Source of the DNA: Lepus europaeus
Taxonomy: Eukaryota > Chordata > Mammalia > Lagomorpha > Leporidae
Assembly: GCF_033115175.1 (NCBI RefSeq)
Contig: NC_084847.1
Span: 45,741,905-45,805,904, forward strand
Reading direction: 5' to 3'
Length of the DNA stretch: 64,000 bases
Shown piece after piece: positions 10,112 to 20,316 of the stretch. The position numbers were made by a program, and so were the translations under genes. Position 1 is the first letter of the stretch. Each line of letters opens with the position of its first letter. The notes below the pieces were generated by a model. That model searched no databases. It was not told the origin of the DNA and saw nothing but the letters and a program-made list of their open reading frames with translations.

Positions 10112-10555
10112 TTAACTTTTATTTAATGAATATAAATTTCCAGTGTACAGCTTATGGATTACAATGGCTTCCCCCTCCCATAACTTCCATCCCACCCGCA
10201 ACCCTCCCCTCTCCCGCTCCCTCTCCCCTTCCATTTGCATCAAGATTCATTTTCAATTCTCTTTATATACAGAAGATCATTTTAGTATAAAGATTTCAAC
10301 AGTTTGCACCCACACAGAAACACAAAGTGAAACATACTGTTTGAGTACTAGTTATAGCATTAAATCACAATGTACAGCACATTAAGGACAGAGATCCCAC
10401 ATGAGGAGCAAGTGCACAGTGGCTCCTGTTGTTGACCCAACAAATTGACACTCTAGTTTATGGCGCCAGTAACCACCCTAGGCTGTCGTCATGAGTTGCC
10501 AAGGCTATGGAAGCCTTCCAAGTTTGCCGACTCTGATCATATTTAGACAAGGTCA
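10112..10555 (-). mobile_element. L1 3' UTR terminal part of the chimera
   Basis: Antisense of the lagomorph L1 3' end: poly(T), CTTTTATTTAATGAATATAAA, a C-rich tract (10165-10232, the L1 polypurine tract on the other strand), CAAGATTCATTTTCAATTC, CATTAAGGACAGAGATCC and GACAAGGTCAT at its inner edge. It matches the copies at 23.86, 32.37 and 53.67 kb up to about 10555. Beyond that it diverges abruptly, where those copies continue with GTCAAAGTGGAAG-type sequence. Confidence 0.85.
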
Positions 10556-13220
10556 TAAAAGACAGAGTGAGGATAGTAATCAAGGATCCTAAGAGTGGCA
10601 TTTACCAGGTTTGAACAATTATACAGCATTAAGTGGGGAAGAGGACCATCAGTACACACAGGTTGGGAGTAGAGCCATTGGTGGTAGAGTAGAGGTTATG
10701 ATTACAAAGGAATGAGGCCCAAGTACACTAGACAGGGCCTAGAACAAAGGACAGAGTCATTATTAGAGGAGCTAAGAAAGGTGCTGTCTAAGCTACAAGT
10801 AATTTTTCTGATTGAGAGGCAAATAGAACCTGATAGAAGGGGCTTGATAATAATCTGGTGGGCTTTAGGCCTTGTAAGTTAAGAGGCCCAGACCTATCTA
10901 TCTCTTCACATGGGGTATATCCTAAGGGAGGTGTGAACCTCCTGGGGGAAGGCACTCTGTTCACTTTCATTACTTGGCTGGCCTGGGAGGAGAGCTGGCC
11001 AGGTAAAGGCAGGTGGCATCTCTAACAAGAAATTGACAGTTCTGCCTGCAATGTTGCTGACCCTACTTGACCATCCCCTCAGCTGCAGTGGTCACTTTGG
11101 AAGTTGGGCTGAGTGAAGGGCTTTTCAGCTTAGAGCCAATAAGATCTGTGGCTCTGACCTGGGCATCCTTTGACTCCAGGGCAGGTCCATTTCCAGTGAT
11201 CCAACTCTTGGCAGAGCTGCCAGGGCTCTTCACCAGCTGACTTCTGCTGAAGCCCAGGCTTACCACATTGAAAGCCACTGCAGTGGACTGGCCTGTTGGG
11301 TCTCCTTGAGGGCAGATCACTGTACAGATCAGCCATTAATAGGCCTGCCACCCATTGCTTCTGATGCCAAGCTTTCTTTTCCTCCTGGTTTGTGTTAAAG
11401 CAGACCAGAGGATGCAAGTCAAGGGAGTGCCCGTGTCCCATCTCTAATCTTCGGTGGCCTGAACTACAAGTCTATAGTCACAGGCATGTTCTGTAGTAGT
11501 TTTTCTAAAGTAGACAATGCCCATGAGGAAAATTATATTCTCACTTTAAAACTTTCTTTCCCTTTGGTCTGAAAGGGAGGTTTTTTCTACTTACTGTATA
11601 CTTCGCTGATGGCGAAGTGAATCTAGCTATGAGATTATTATTTAAGTTCTTATTTTGGCTATGCTATTACAGAAAAATGTTAGCCATCTCTTTTATAAGG
11701 TCTAAAGATTAAATTGTGCATCCTACAGATTCCTTTATAATAGAATTAGTTTCCTACCTTGAAGAGAATAGAGAAATGAAAGAACAAGTTGGGCTTAGAA
11801 TAGAGAAATGAGGGAGCAAGTCCTAGATCGCTTGCTGACAATAGCAATATTACATGAATACTTAGCAAACCGTTTCAACCATTAGATAACAACTTAGGAA
11901 AACATTTACCAGAAGGTCCAATGCCTTCTATAATTTTTAAGAATCATGTATTTGGAAACACCTCTTAAATATCTAACATGGTGTAGTTTGTTTAGCCAGT
12001 AAACTTAAGCACAACCATCTAAAATGTTTTTAGTTTCTTTCTACCAACACGTTTAAAACATATGATACACATATTCAGGACACACAAATTGAAATGTATC
12101 TTTGATTGATTTTAGCAGCTTAAATTTATGGACAATCTTATCCATAAGCCATTTAAAATAAAACTCTTAATAAAATTTCCCCATGTGGACATACAATATG
12201 TACACACATATAACATAGCATAATAGACCAATATAGCAATTTTAATAATAGCTTTTAAAATCTTTAACTCTTTTTGTAGATTGCCAATTGATTTGAATTG
12301 CTTTTTGTTTTTAGTAACCTCAGTTAACCATACTTTCTCTCAGTTGGTACTGTTAATACATTATTGGCTTCATCTGTTTACAGAGCCATCCCAAAGTACT
12401 GAATACAATAGAAGTGGCTGGAAAAAGTCCATAGGAACCTATAGGAGGACAGCTAAACACAGAACCAACAACACTTTAGTTTTATGAGCAGCACATCATA
12501 TATAACTATGGATGACAAAAGACTTTAAGTCGCCATGTTTAAAATTATAAACTCATCAACCAACAAGAGGCACTTGCTTACTTCACAGTATTTTTGAAAG
12601 CACCTGTAGGATTTTACAAGTATTTAACCCTTTAGGCCTCTGGGGCTTTCTCATTAAGATAGCTATCATGTCTAGTAACACAAGATCATTAGACTTTTTA
12701 ATTCTCAAACATTTGTATTAATAGCATTTTCCATTATAGAAACTTAAAGTCTGGTACCACATCACATCTTGACAGTCCTTCTAATATAATCCAAATAGCC
12801 TGATTAGTTGGTGTCTCTATAAGATCAGAGACATAGGTCCTTCGATTTTTTCAGTTGGGCCCAAACTGGAAAAACCAAAGTCCAGGATTTACTGGAAATT
12901 TTAGAGACCAGATTGTTTGAAACTTTGATTTTTTGAATGCCTGTCAAGAATGCCAAGAAGGCTCAAAATCCAAAATATCTGGTTGAAATAAGATTCCTTA
13001 AAATCATGACATAACATAGACCAAATTTGATCATTGTTACAAGGTGATTATTCAAATCTTTGAAAATAAGCACATATTTAAATAACCCATAGCTCTTAAT
13101 AAAAGTGCAGCTGTTTTTGAACAATTAGAATTTAACAGACATCAAGAGAACATAATAGATTACTTTAGCACATTGCTTTAACAGAGCATCAGAGTTTCAT
13201 TCTATGTCAAAGAGAAATTG
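10556..13220 (-). mobile_element. Non-L1 middle segment of the chimera, partly retrovirus-like
   Basis: About 2.7 kb with no similarity to L1 ORF2 as seen elsewhere in this window. On the minus strand the left third (about 10600-11450) is moderately GC-rich and includes a retroviral nucleocapsid-like frame. The right two thirds (about 11450-13220) are A/T-rich without frames over 60 codons on that strand. The segment begins abruptly in the ORF1-ORF2 spacer and ends abruptly in the 3' UTR. It may be an endogenous-retrovirus piece acquired by template switching, or an unrelated older repeat. Confidence 0.6.
11130..11441 (-). pseudogene. Degenerate retroviral Gag nucleocapsid-like frame
   Basis: A 103-codon minus-strand frame contains two cysteine-poor but recognisable zinc-knuckle relics. 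The first is QCGKPGLQQKSA: the C-x2-C spacing has lost its first Cys, the His position is Leu and the last Cys is Ala. About 13 residues later comes LCQELDHWKWTCPG, which keeps C-x4-H-x4-C with the first Cys replaced by Trp. Paired CCHC boxes of this kind, the second with the HWK/C ending, are typical of retroviral nucleocapsid domains, where they bind packaged RNA. No protease frame follows convincingly. It lies inside the foreign part of the chimeric element and in the same direction as its ORF1. The element itself is decayed in this region and cannot make a working Gag. Confidence 0.5.
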
Positions 13221-13257
13221 AGCTTCCTGTGATCTTTTGCTGTGAGGTTTCCTTCCT

Positions 13258-14318
13258 TTACCTTCTTTCATATTGATGACCATGTTTCTGTGTTTCTGTG
13301 TGTAACACATCTTTAAGCATCTTTTGCAGGGCAGGATGAGTGGCAACAAATTCTTTCAGTTTCTGTTTGCTATGAAAAGTCTTAATTTCACCTTCATTCA
13401 CAAATGAGAGCTTTGCAGGATATAGTATTCTGGCCTGGCAGTTTTTCTCTCTTAGTACCGGGGCTATGTCTCGCCATTCCCTTCTAGCTTGTAGGGTTTC
13501 TGATGAGAAGTCTGCTGTGAGTCTAATTGGAGATCCTCTAAGAGTAATCTGACGTTTCTCTCTTGCACATTTTAGGATCTTTTCTTTATGTTTCACTGTG
13601 GTAAGTTTGATTACGACGTGTCGTGGTGAGGATCTCTTTTGGTCATGTTTATTAGGGGTTCTGTAAGCTTCCTGTACTAAGATGCCTCTGTCCTTCTCCA
13701 AACCTGGGAAATTTTCTGCTAGTATCTCACTGAAAATGCCTTCTAATCCTTTCTCCCTCTCCATGCCTTCAGGAACTCCTAGAACCCGAATGTTGGTTTT
13801 TTAATAGTATCCTGTAGATTTCCGACAATATTTTTTAGATTTCTAATTTCTTCTTCTTTTCTTTGGTTTGCCTGTTTCCTTTCCTGTTCTCTGTCTTCTA
13901 AGTCTGATATTCTCTCTTCTGCTTCGCCCATTCTGTTTTTAAGGCTCTCTAATGTGTTTGTCATTTGATCTATTGAACTCTTCATTTCATTATGATTTCT
14001 CGTCACTATCCCAGTTTCTTGTTCCACTAGTTGTTTCATTTCATTTTGATTCCTCCTTAATATTTCATTTTCATGAGAGAGATTTTCTATCTTGTCCATT
14101 AAAGATTTCTGTAGTTCAAGAATTTGTTTTTGAGAACTTCTTAATGTTCTTATCAATTTTTTGAGATCCGCTTCTTGCATTTCTTCTATCTCATCATCTT
14201 CATAATCTTGAATTGGGGTGTCTTTTTCATTTGGGGGCGTCATAGTCTCTTCCTTGTTCTTGTTACCTCGGTTTTTGCGTTTGTTGTTTGGCATGTTGGA
14301 GATATTTGGTTTCTTCAC
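13258..14318 (-). pseudogene. L1 ORF1 (ORF1p), one frameshift
   Basis: L1 ORF1 encodes the trimeric RNA-binding chaperone of L1 particles. The frame opens at 14318 with MKKPNISNMPNNKRKNRGNK, a basic N-terminus. A long heptad coiled coil follows (about residues 55-170, LQKSLMDKIENLSHENEI and similar). It goes out of frame near 13795-13802 in a short A-run, giving an early stop at 13779. The rest is open in another frame from 13764 to 13258. It carries the RRM/C-terminal part with HVVIKLTTVKHKEKILKCAR and QITLRGSPIRLTADFSSETL, and ends HGHQYERR. Combined length fits L1 ORF1p (about 350 codons). The break is a single missing base in a homopolymer (six A's where seven would keep frame), so sequencing error is possible. 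The related copy at 58.8-59.5 kb is far more degraded. Confidence 0.9.
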
Positions 14319-15220
14319 TGTGGTGTTTTTTCTTGTTACACTATGGCTCTATATTAAGTGGACTGTCTGCTTTCAGTGGAGCCTTAGAGGCTTGAGATGA
14401 GTGTGGACTGAGAGCTGTGTTTGGTTCCTCAGGGTTGAGGGTGTGTCAAAGATGACACTCCCAGGTTAGGTGTGGTAAATCTCTCTCTCTTTTTTTGATT
14501 CAAAAGGGAAGTAATTCCGCACAGCTGAACGTAATTGGAGGTAGTTAGCAGGCAAATGATATACCCACAGGAGCCAGAGATTGGAAGCTCTTTCCCAAGG
14601 ACTACACAGGAAATCTGTGCTGCCCTCAGTGTGGGCTCCAATTCTCCTGCAGTCTCCCACTGGGTTGCCAGGTTAGATCCTAATCTCCTGTTATTTCACC
14701 CCTCCCCCCAGAGTCCGGTGTTTCTGCTAGGCTCAGGGCTGGTGCAGACCTGAGGTCGCCCTGCTTATGATGTATGTCCAAAATGGCGCCTGCTCTGTCT
14801 TGCTCGCCTTTGAGAGGTGAGCAGAGAGAGAGAAACTTGTGTCCGTATCGGTCACTTTTTTAATTTTTTTCCTCTCTCTCTTCTAGTTAGCCTGGTGAAT
14901 TTTTCCCCACGGAGTTTCAAGCCTTGTTCCCTCTAGCCTCCTCTGTCCACTTGCCCGCTGGTGTCTCGGGCTATTGAGGTTCGGCTCACCTCGCGTTCCA
15001 GCGCTGGTGTGTTGAGTCTGCCGCTGGTGTCCCGAACTTGGGCTCCCACGCTCTCCACGCAGGTCCACTGTGAATCACTAGATCCGGAAGAGTTTCCTCT
15101 GCTGTTTCATCCCCTACTCTTCCTTGACCCTGCAGTATCTCCACTTAGATTAAACTGTCTCTCTCCCGGAATAATAGTGTGCTCCCTGCCTATTCCGCCA
15201 TCTTGCCGCTCTCCCAGATC
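14319..15220 (-). promoter_or_regulatory. L1 5' UTR / internal promoter
   Basis: The region upstream of ORF1 up to the insertion edge. Its outermost bases on the minus strand read GGGAGAGCGGCAAGATGGCGG, containing a YY1-type core CAAGATGGCGG (plus strand 15195-15207). Full-length mammalian L1s place this site at their extreme 5' end for start-site positioning. A second CAAAATGGCG-like string sits near 14779-14789. The 14950-15210 part is CpG-rich. This shows that the insertion is not 5'-truncated. Confidence 0.8.
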
Positions 15221-15234
15221 TTAAAATTATTTTT
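15221..15234. repeat. Target-site duplication, right copy
   Basis: TTAAAATTATTTTT, identical to 10098-10111. The sequence then resumes with the A/T-rich flank, which is alignable to 29575 onward in duplicated segment II, copy B. Confidence 0.9.
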
Positions 15235-16270
15235 GTTATATATCATAAATTGTATGTTGTATGTTATAAGTATATTTTAAATTGTATATTGTAAAATGTA
15301 TAAGTGCTCAGAGGTATCACATATAGTTCCAGAAGGAATGAGCCTACCTGGCTGAATTCTGATGCTGGCATGGGTGAACTACTAGGTGGGGGCATCTTCT
15401 GTTAGGTGGGCAATGAAGATGCCCAGCCACTGTGTTGATTTTCAGGTTTTATTTTTGGTGTTATTTTCTGGATTTATAGTTGTACTTTGTGGATAGGAAC
15501 TGGGAAATGGATCCGATAATCCAGAAAGGAAGTTTCTGCTCGCAGGCTTTGCTTCCTGTTTTTTCTAATTTGCTAAGATAGTTTATCTCAGTTTGCCTTG
15601 AAAGTTCTCCAGCACAGCACTGATAGCATTGACTGGGAAACCCAAGTAGATAGTTGTATGTGTGTCATTGCCCCACTGAATTTTGATTCTGCCTCTGTGA
15701 TACCCAGTGTTTCCCTAACTTTGTGAAAAAGTTCCTGAGGAATGTATTCTGCTAGATTGTCTTTATGAATGTAGTTATATGAGGAAACATGTAATGTAAA
15801 AATGTATGTATCCCAGTCATATTACTAGATTAATTGGGAATATGGGGCTCAACAGAGGCAACTAGATCAGAGGATGGATCTAGAATTTTAAGAAGCATCA
15901 ATTACTGCAGTTAGAAAACTAAGGTCCTGGATACCTCAATACAGGTTATTTTTACTTCCAGATTAGATTTTGAAATGTTGAAATGATTTTAATTATGATA
16001 TTCTTAGAGCATTTTTAGTCTGAGTGGGCAAGGACTGTTGTTTCTGCACATTATGTGGCAAGGTGGCCATATAGTTGGTTCTAAAACTTCGGTTGACAAA
16101 ATGAAATTCCTATTTGTTCTATGTTTCACAAAACAAAAACTTGCAAAATATTTAGGTATTTTGCTTTGTGCTTTGGTTCTTACAGAATGTGGTGAATTAA
16201 GTCTTTGTTCCTACTGGTCAGCAGTAACTAGTGTTGACCTTGAAGAGTCATTCCTTGGGCTTCATTTCCT
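15235..16270 (+). repeat. Duplicated segment II, copy A, right half
   Basis: Aligns with about 29575-30640. Landmarks are CTGGCTGAATTCTGATGC, GCAAGGAAGTTCCTGCTC in copy B versus GAAAGGAAGTTTCTGCTC here, GGCTTTGCTTCCTGTTTTT, and TGTGGTGAATTAAGTCTT near 16191. The minus strand carries a short frame around 15620-15790 that is also open in copy B (29920-30123), with the shared core IPQELFHKVRETLGITEAES. I do not recognise it. Confidence 0.8.
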
Positions 16271-16454
16271 CTGGGATTGTTATTTTGACTCCTTCTCATT
16301 CTCCAGGTCTCAGCTCAAGGGCTGGCTCTGAGGAGGCCACCCCTGACCCCCAGTAAGGTTTGCTCTGCACACCTTTGTCCCTCAGATTCCTACTTGGCTT
16401 TATAGGATTTGATGATCAGTGTGTGTGGTTTCCATGTTTTGCAACATTTATTTG

Positions 16455-16735
16455 AAATGATAGGAGGTGGTGTAAAAGAGATATTTTTAGATCCTCCATC
16501 TGCTGATTCACTCCCCAAAGGCTGGCAACAGCCATGGATGGGCCAGGCTGAAGCCAGAAGCCTGGAGCTAGGAACCTTAGTCCTCAAGTACTGGAGCCAT
16601 CATATATCATCTCTCGGGCACTTTAGCAAAAAAGCTGGATCAAAAGTGGAGTGGCCAGGACTCAGGCACTCCGCTATGGGATATGGGCATCCCAAGCATC
16701 TGCTGAACCTGCTGAGCCAAAATACTCACTGCTAT
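16455..16735 (-). mobile_element. C-SINE (old), antisense
   Basis: Contains CTGATTCACTCCCCAAAG, GGGCCAGGCTGAAGCCAGAAGCC, AAGCTGGATCAAAAGTGGAG and GGGATATGGGCATCCCAAGC. A diverged antisense C-SINE of near-full length. Confidence 0.75.
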
Positions 16736-16754
16736 GTGTGTATTTGAAAAACTG

Positions 16755-17058
16755 CATTAAGTGTATTTTATTTGAAAGGCATCACTCACAGGTGCACGCA
16801 CGCACACACACACACACACACACAGAATTCTTATCTATATATTGACCGCCAAAATGTCCACAACAGCAGGAGCAGTGCCAGGCCCTGCAGGCCAGAACTC
16901 AGAGTTTCCCATGTGATGGCAGGAACCCAAGCACTGCCGACCCACTAGCAAGCTGCTGGAATGCACAAGGGAGCTGGGAATGGAACCAAAGCACCCCCCT
17001 ATATGTTGGGAATATCCCCAGACAAGTCTTACTTCTGAGCCAAATGACTCCCCACCCA
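16755..17058 (-). mobile_element. C-SINE (old), antisense, with (CA)n
   Basis: Starts with TTTTATTTGAAAGGCATCACTCACAGG. The GA-rich tail section is replaced by a (CA)n run at 16798-16824. The body continues with CAACAGCAGGAGCAGTGCC and TTTCCCATGTGATGGCAGG and ends near CCAAATGACTCCCC. Highly diverged. Confidence 0.65.
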
Positions 17059-19551
17059 TATCAATGTTGAATACCCAACAAAAGGATGAATGAATGAATG
17101 AATAAGTGGCAAAGGGTTAGGAAGACAATTAGGCACATGGAATTTGCTGTTTCCTAGGGCTTTGTAGCATGAGTGAGAAGGGCCTTTTGCCTCTCCTTAT
17201 TTCCTGCTTGGGAGCTCACCAGGCAAACTAAACTCTGAGTGCTTCTGCAGCCTTGTTTTTGCTTTGCAGAGTCCAGATAGAACAAAGCCCTCATGGCACT
17301 TGCTTTACCTGTTTCTTTTTTAGCAAAGGTGGAAGACTTGTATTTCAGCTTTGCAAAACAGTGTTGCAAGGACTTTTCACCTGGGGAGGCCAAGCAGCCT
17401 CTTTCAAGAAACTGACATGTTTTGTCTGCCATTGCTCTAGAAAGGATTGGGCCCCAGGCAGGATCTATGCAGAGGCTCTGGGGTTCCAGTCTTTGAGCCT
17501 GTGGGCTGGGCCTGTCAAGGAGCCGGCCTCCCACAGGTAGGTGAGCTAGGGGTGCAAGTCCCAGTGGCCCCCAGGTGAGGAGGGAGGGACCAAAGGACTA
17601 CAGTTCCTGGCTGTCAGGTGTATAAGTCCCCACTGTCCTTCAGTGGGTGCCTACCCCTCTTTGGTCGGCCACTGTCTTAGAGACAAACCCACGCTGGAGC
17701 ACATCTGTGAGAGGGCCGCGGTTTGGCTGGTGTGGGTGAGTTGTGCTCCTATGTGAACCTTTGGTTGTGCCTGGCAGCACCAGGCACAGCGGGACCGGGT
17801 TGGGACACAGCTCCTCTCCCCATTCCTGACTCTTTCAAACTTTCTTCAAACTCCAGGCACATCACTGTGGCTGCTAGAGAGGAGGTGTCCCGCTGGCCTG
17901 CGCTGGGCATGGGGTCCCCCTGTAGTACTTGGCCCCAAGGGAATGTGGCAGCTGCAGAGGCTCCCACTCCTGAGCTACACAGCATGAGTGTAGTGAGTGG
18001 TGAGTGCATGCTGGGCATGGGGAGGGTCCTGGAGCACCTGGGTGCATGTGGCTCTGTCAGGCCCAAGCCTCGACCTTTCAGGGTTGCCCAGTTTTCTGCT
18101 TGGGCACCAACCCCACTGAGCCATCTGGATTTGGGGCTCTGAGGGCAGGAGTGTGGCACCTCTTGCCAGTTCCTTCTCTGAGCAGAAAGTAGTGGAGATA
18201 CTGGCTGAGTGCCACGTGTGTTGGTGCAGCATGCGGGCAGGTGCAATAGGCACATGGGCTGTGCTTGCTGGCACAGGTGCTGCTCTGCCACACTTGATCT
18301 TGTGGCAGTTGTGGTGATTAGGAAAGTGGGTTCTTTGCAGACCCCAGGGAGGTGACATTTCTCATGATGGCATGCCCCTGCGGGAACAGTTGGAACCACG
18401 CATAGGCATCTAAAGATAGGAGAAAATAGTGATTGCTAACTGACCAGCCACGGGGTCACAGCTGTGCTGGGTGAGTGAGGAGTCCCTGCCCAACCCGCAC
18501 AGCACCCGGAGGCAGCAGTGCTTTGTTCATCGCTGTGTTACTTACTGCTTTCTCTCCCTGAGTTACAGCCACCCCAAATGGCATAGAATTTTCTCAAGCA
18601 TGTAATTTGAGGAGTGACTGTGAATCTAGGAAACAGTTTGGTCTTATTAAGGTAATCATTAAAACCACGCTGAAAAGCATTTGTAGGTCAAATTTTCACT
18701 GACTAATTTTTGCTCACTGTTTCCTCTGATTTGTTCTTTCTCTTTGTGAACTCCCTACCCCCTATCTCCCTGTTACCTGGTAATCTTGGAATTCACTTTG
18801 GAAATGAAGGGCAGGTCTACCTCTCTGGGTTCCACCTTGGTGAATGTCACAGGCAGTCCCTTCTTTACCAATTGGGCAGTTGTTCCATGCATGCTACTTC
18901 ATGAGCACATGAACTTTTTGAGTTGCTGAAGGAGGCTTGTTGGGTTTATCCAGTAAAATACTGTGTACCAGTGGTTGGGAACCCTGTTTCCTGTGAGACC
19001 TTTGGAACTGACTAGGGTGGTTGTATGTGCCTGATTAACGACATTTCCCTCTTTCTTAATACGGAGTGATACAGTTAGAAGCAAACAGTCTTGGCTGTGT
19101 CCACACCAGGCATTTTTAAGTAGACTAGCCATTCTAAAAGTCCAGCATGCAGACCCTCCCAGTGAGGGTTGTGTATATGAGATAAGCTTTTCTTGGCTCT
19201 TGTGTTTTGAGATGTTTGGACCTCATATATCATCTGAGGACATTGGTACCCATCTGGGCAACACTTATGTTGCTGCCACTGAACAACTAATGAAATTGAT
19301 CATTTTAGCAAACGTTTCTTATTTATTCATTTGTTCTCTTTAGAACTCAAAAGTTTGGAGCTTTGATTTAGTTTCAAATGACACTTACCTTATTTCTAAG
19401 TCTGACGAAATGCATCCAGTAACTCCCAGACACTCTCATTCAAATCAGATGCAATTAAGGGTCTGTTTTGTAAGCTGTTTGATTGAACAGGTCTGTTAGT
19501 GTCTTCTATGAATGAAGATAAGGTGAAAATACTAAACCATTTTACAGCCTT
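17059..19551. other. Unassigned, moderately GC-rich
   Basis: About 2.5 kb without a recognised repeat or gene. Several overlapping frames occur on both strands at 17154-18399 (up to 216 codons), but they oppose one another and show no domain, so I treat them as chance frames in GC-rich DNA. A short (AATG)n stretch at 17088-17103 resembles an L2/MIR terminus. The 17150-17560 part could be an old LTR, but I cannot define ends. Confidence 0.35.
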
Positions 19552-19868
19552 TTTTAAAAGATATTTTATTTTTTTGAATGGCAGAGTTACAGAGAGAGGA
19601 GGAGAGACACACAGAGATCATCCAACTGCTGGTTCACTCCCCAAATGACCCCAGTCGCCGGGATTGGGCCATGATAAAGCCTGGAGCTTCCTCTGAGTTT
19701 CCCATGTGGATGCTGGGGCCCAAGCACTGGGGCCATCCTCTGCTGCTTTCCCAGGTGCATTAGCAGAGATCTGGATTTGAAAGTGAATTAGCCAGTGGGT
19801 CTCAAACCATCGCCCATATGGGATGCAGCAGGCAGAGGCTTAACCTGCTAGGACACAATACCAGCCCC
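19552..19868 (-). mobile_element. C-SINE, antisense
   Basis: Full antisense layout: T-rich start with AAAAGATATTTTATTTTTTTGAATGGC (cited in part), CAGAGTTACAGAGAGAGG, TGCTGGTTCACTCCCCAAAT, GGGGCCCAAGCACTGGGGCC, and the AATACCAGCCCC end. Confidence 0.9.
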
Positions 19869-20316
19869 ATGACAGTGTTTTATGCATGTCCATCAAATCC
19901 TATTTGAGACATGACAGCATGTTAACTGTCTTTCAGTTTTCAAAAAACCACACGCACAGAGGAACAAATGCACACACAGCACTGTAGCCAGGCAGCCACA
20001 GAGTGACACAGTCTCCAAGTCCCATGTGCACACATGCAAGGCTGGCTATGCTGGTTGGGTTTTCCAGCTTCCTGCGGAGGAGTAGCAATCCCCCTAACTT
20101 AAGTCCATCCTGTTATTTCTTTGGGCTGGGGCAAGGGGAATCATGAGAACTAGATCATAATGAATGTTAACTCACATTACTCATTAGCAGTTCTCTTTGG
20201 TGTATACCTCAGTTCCTTTACACCATTTTAAGGTGAACATCCACTAGCAGCACATGTGCAGAGTTGTACAGCCAGCACTGGCATCCGATTTCAGAACTTT
20301 CTTCTCACTCCTCACC

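Larger units (their letters stand above)
10112..15220 (-). mobile_element. Chimeric L1 element: 5' UTR, ORF1, foreign middle, 3' UTR end
   Basis: A single insertion of about 5.1 kb in the minus orientation, bracketed by a perfect 14-bp target-site duplication. Reading in the element's own direction, it has a full 5' end with a YY1-type site, a 5' UTR of about 0.9 kb, and ORF1 broken by one frameshift. Next comes about 2.7 kb that is not L1 ORF2, and then the terminal ~440 bp of the lagomorph L1 3' UTR and an A-tail. The whole of ORF2 (endonuclease and reverse transcriptase) is missing, so it must have been moved in trans by another L1. This is the layout of HAL1 (half-L1) elements, but with a retrovirus-like insert in the middle. 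ORF1 is otherwise well preserved and both duplications are perfect, so it is young relative to the flanking duplication. Confidence 0.8.

Noticed and set aside
17749..18399. A 216-codon minus-strand frame as a gene
   Set aside because: Opposed by a 139-codon plus-strand frame and other overlapping frames. No domain or splice logic; GC-rich chance frame.
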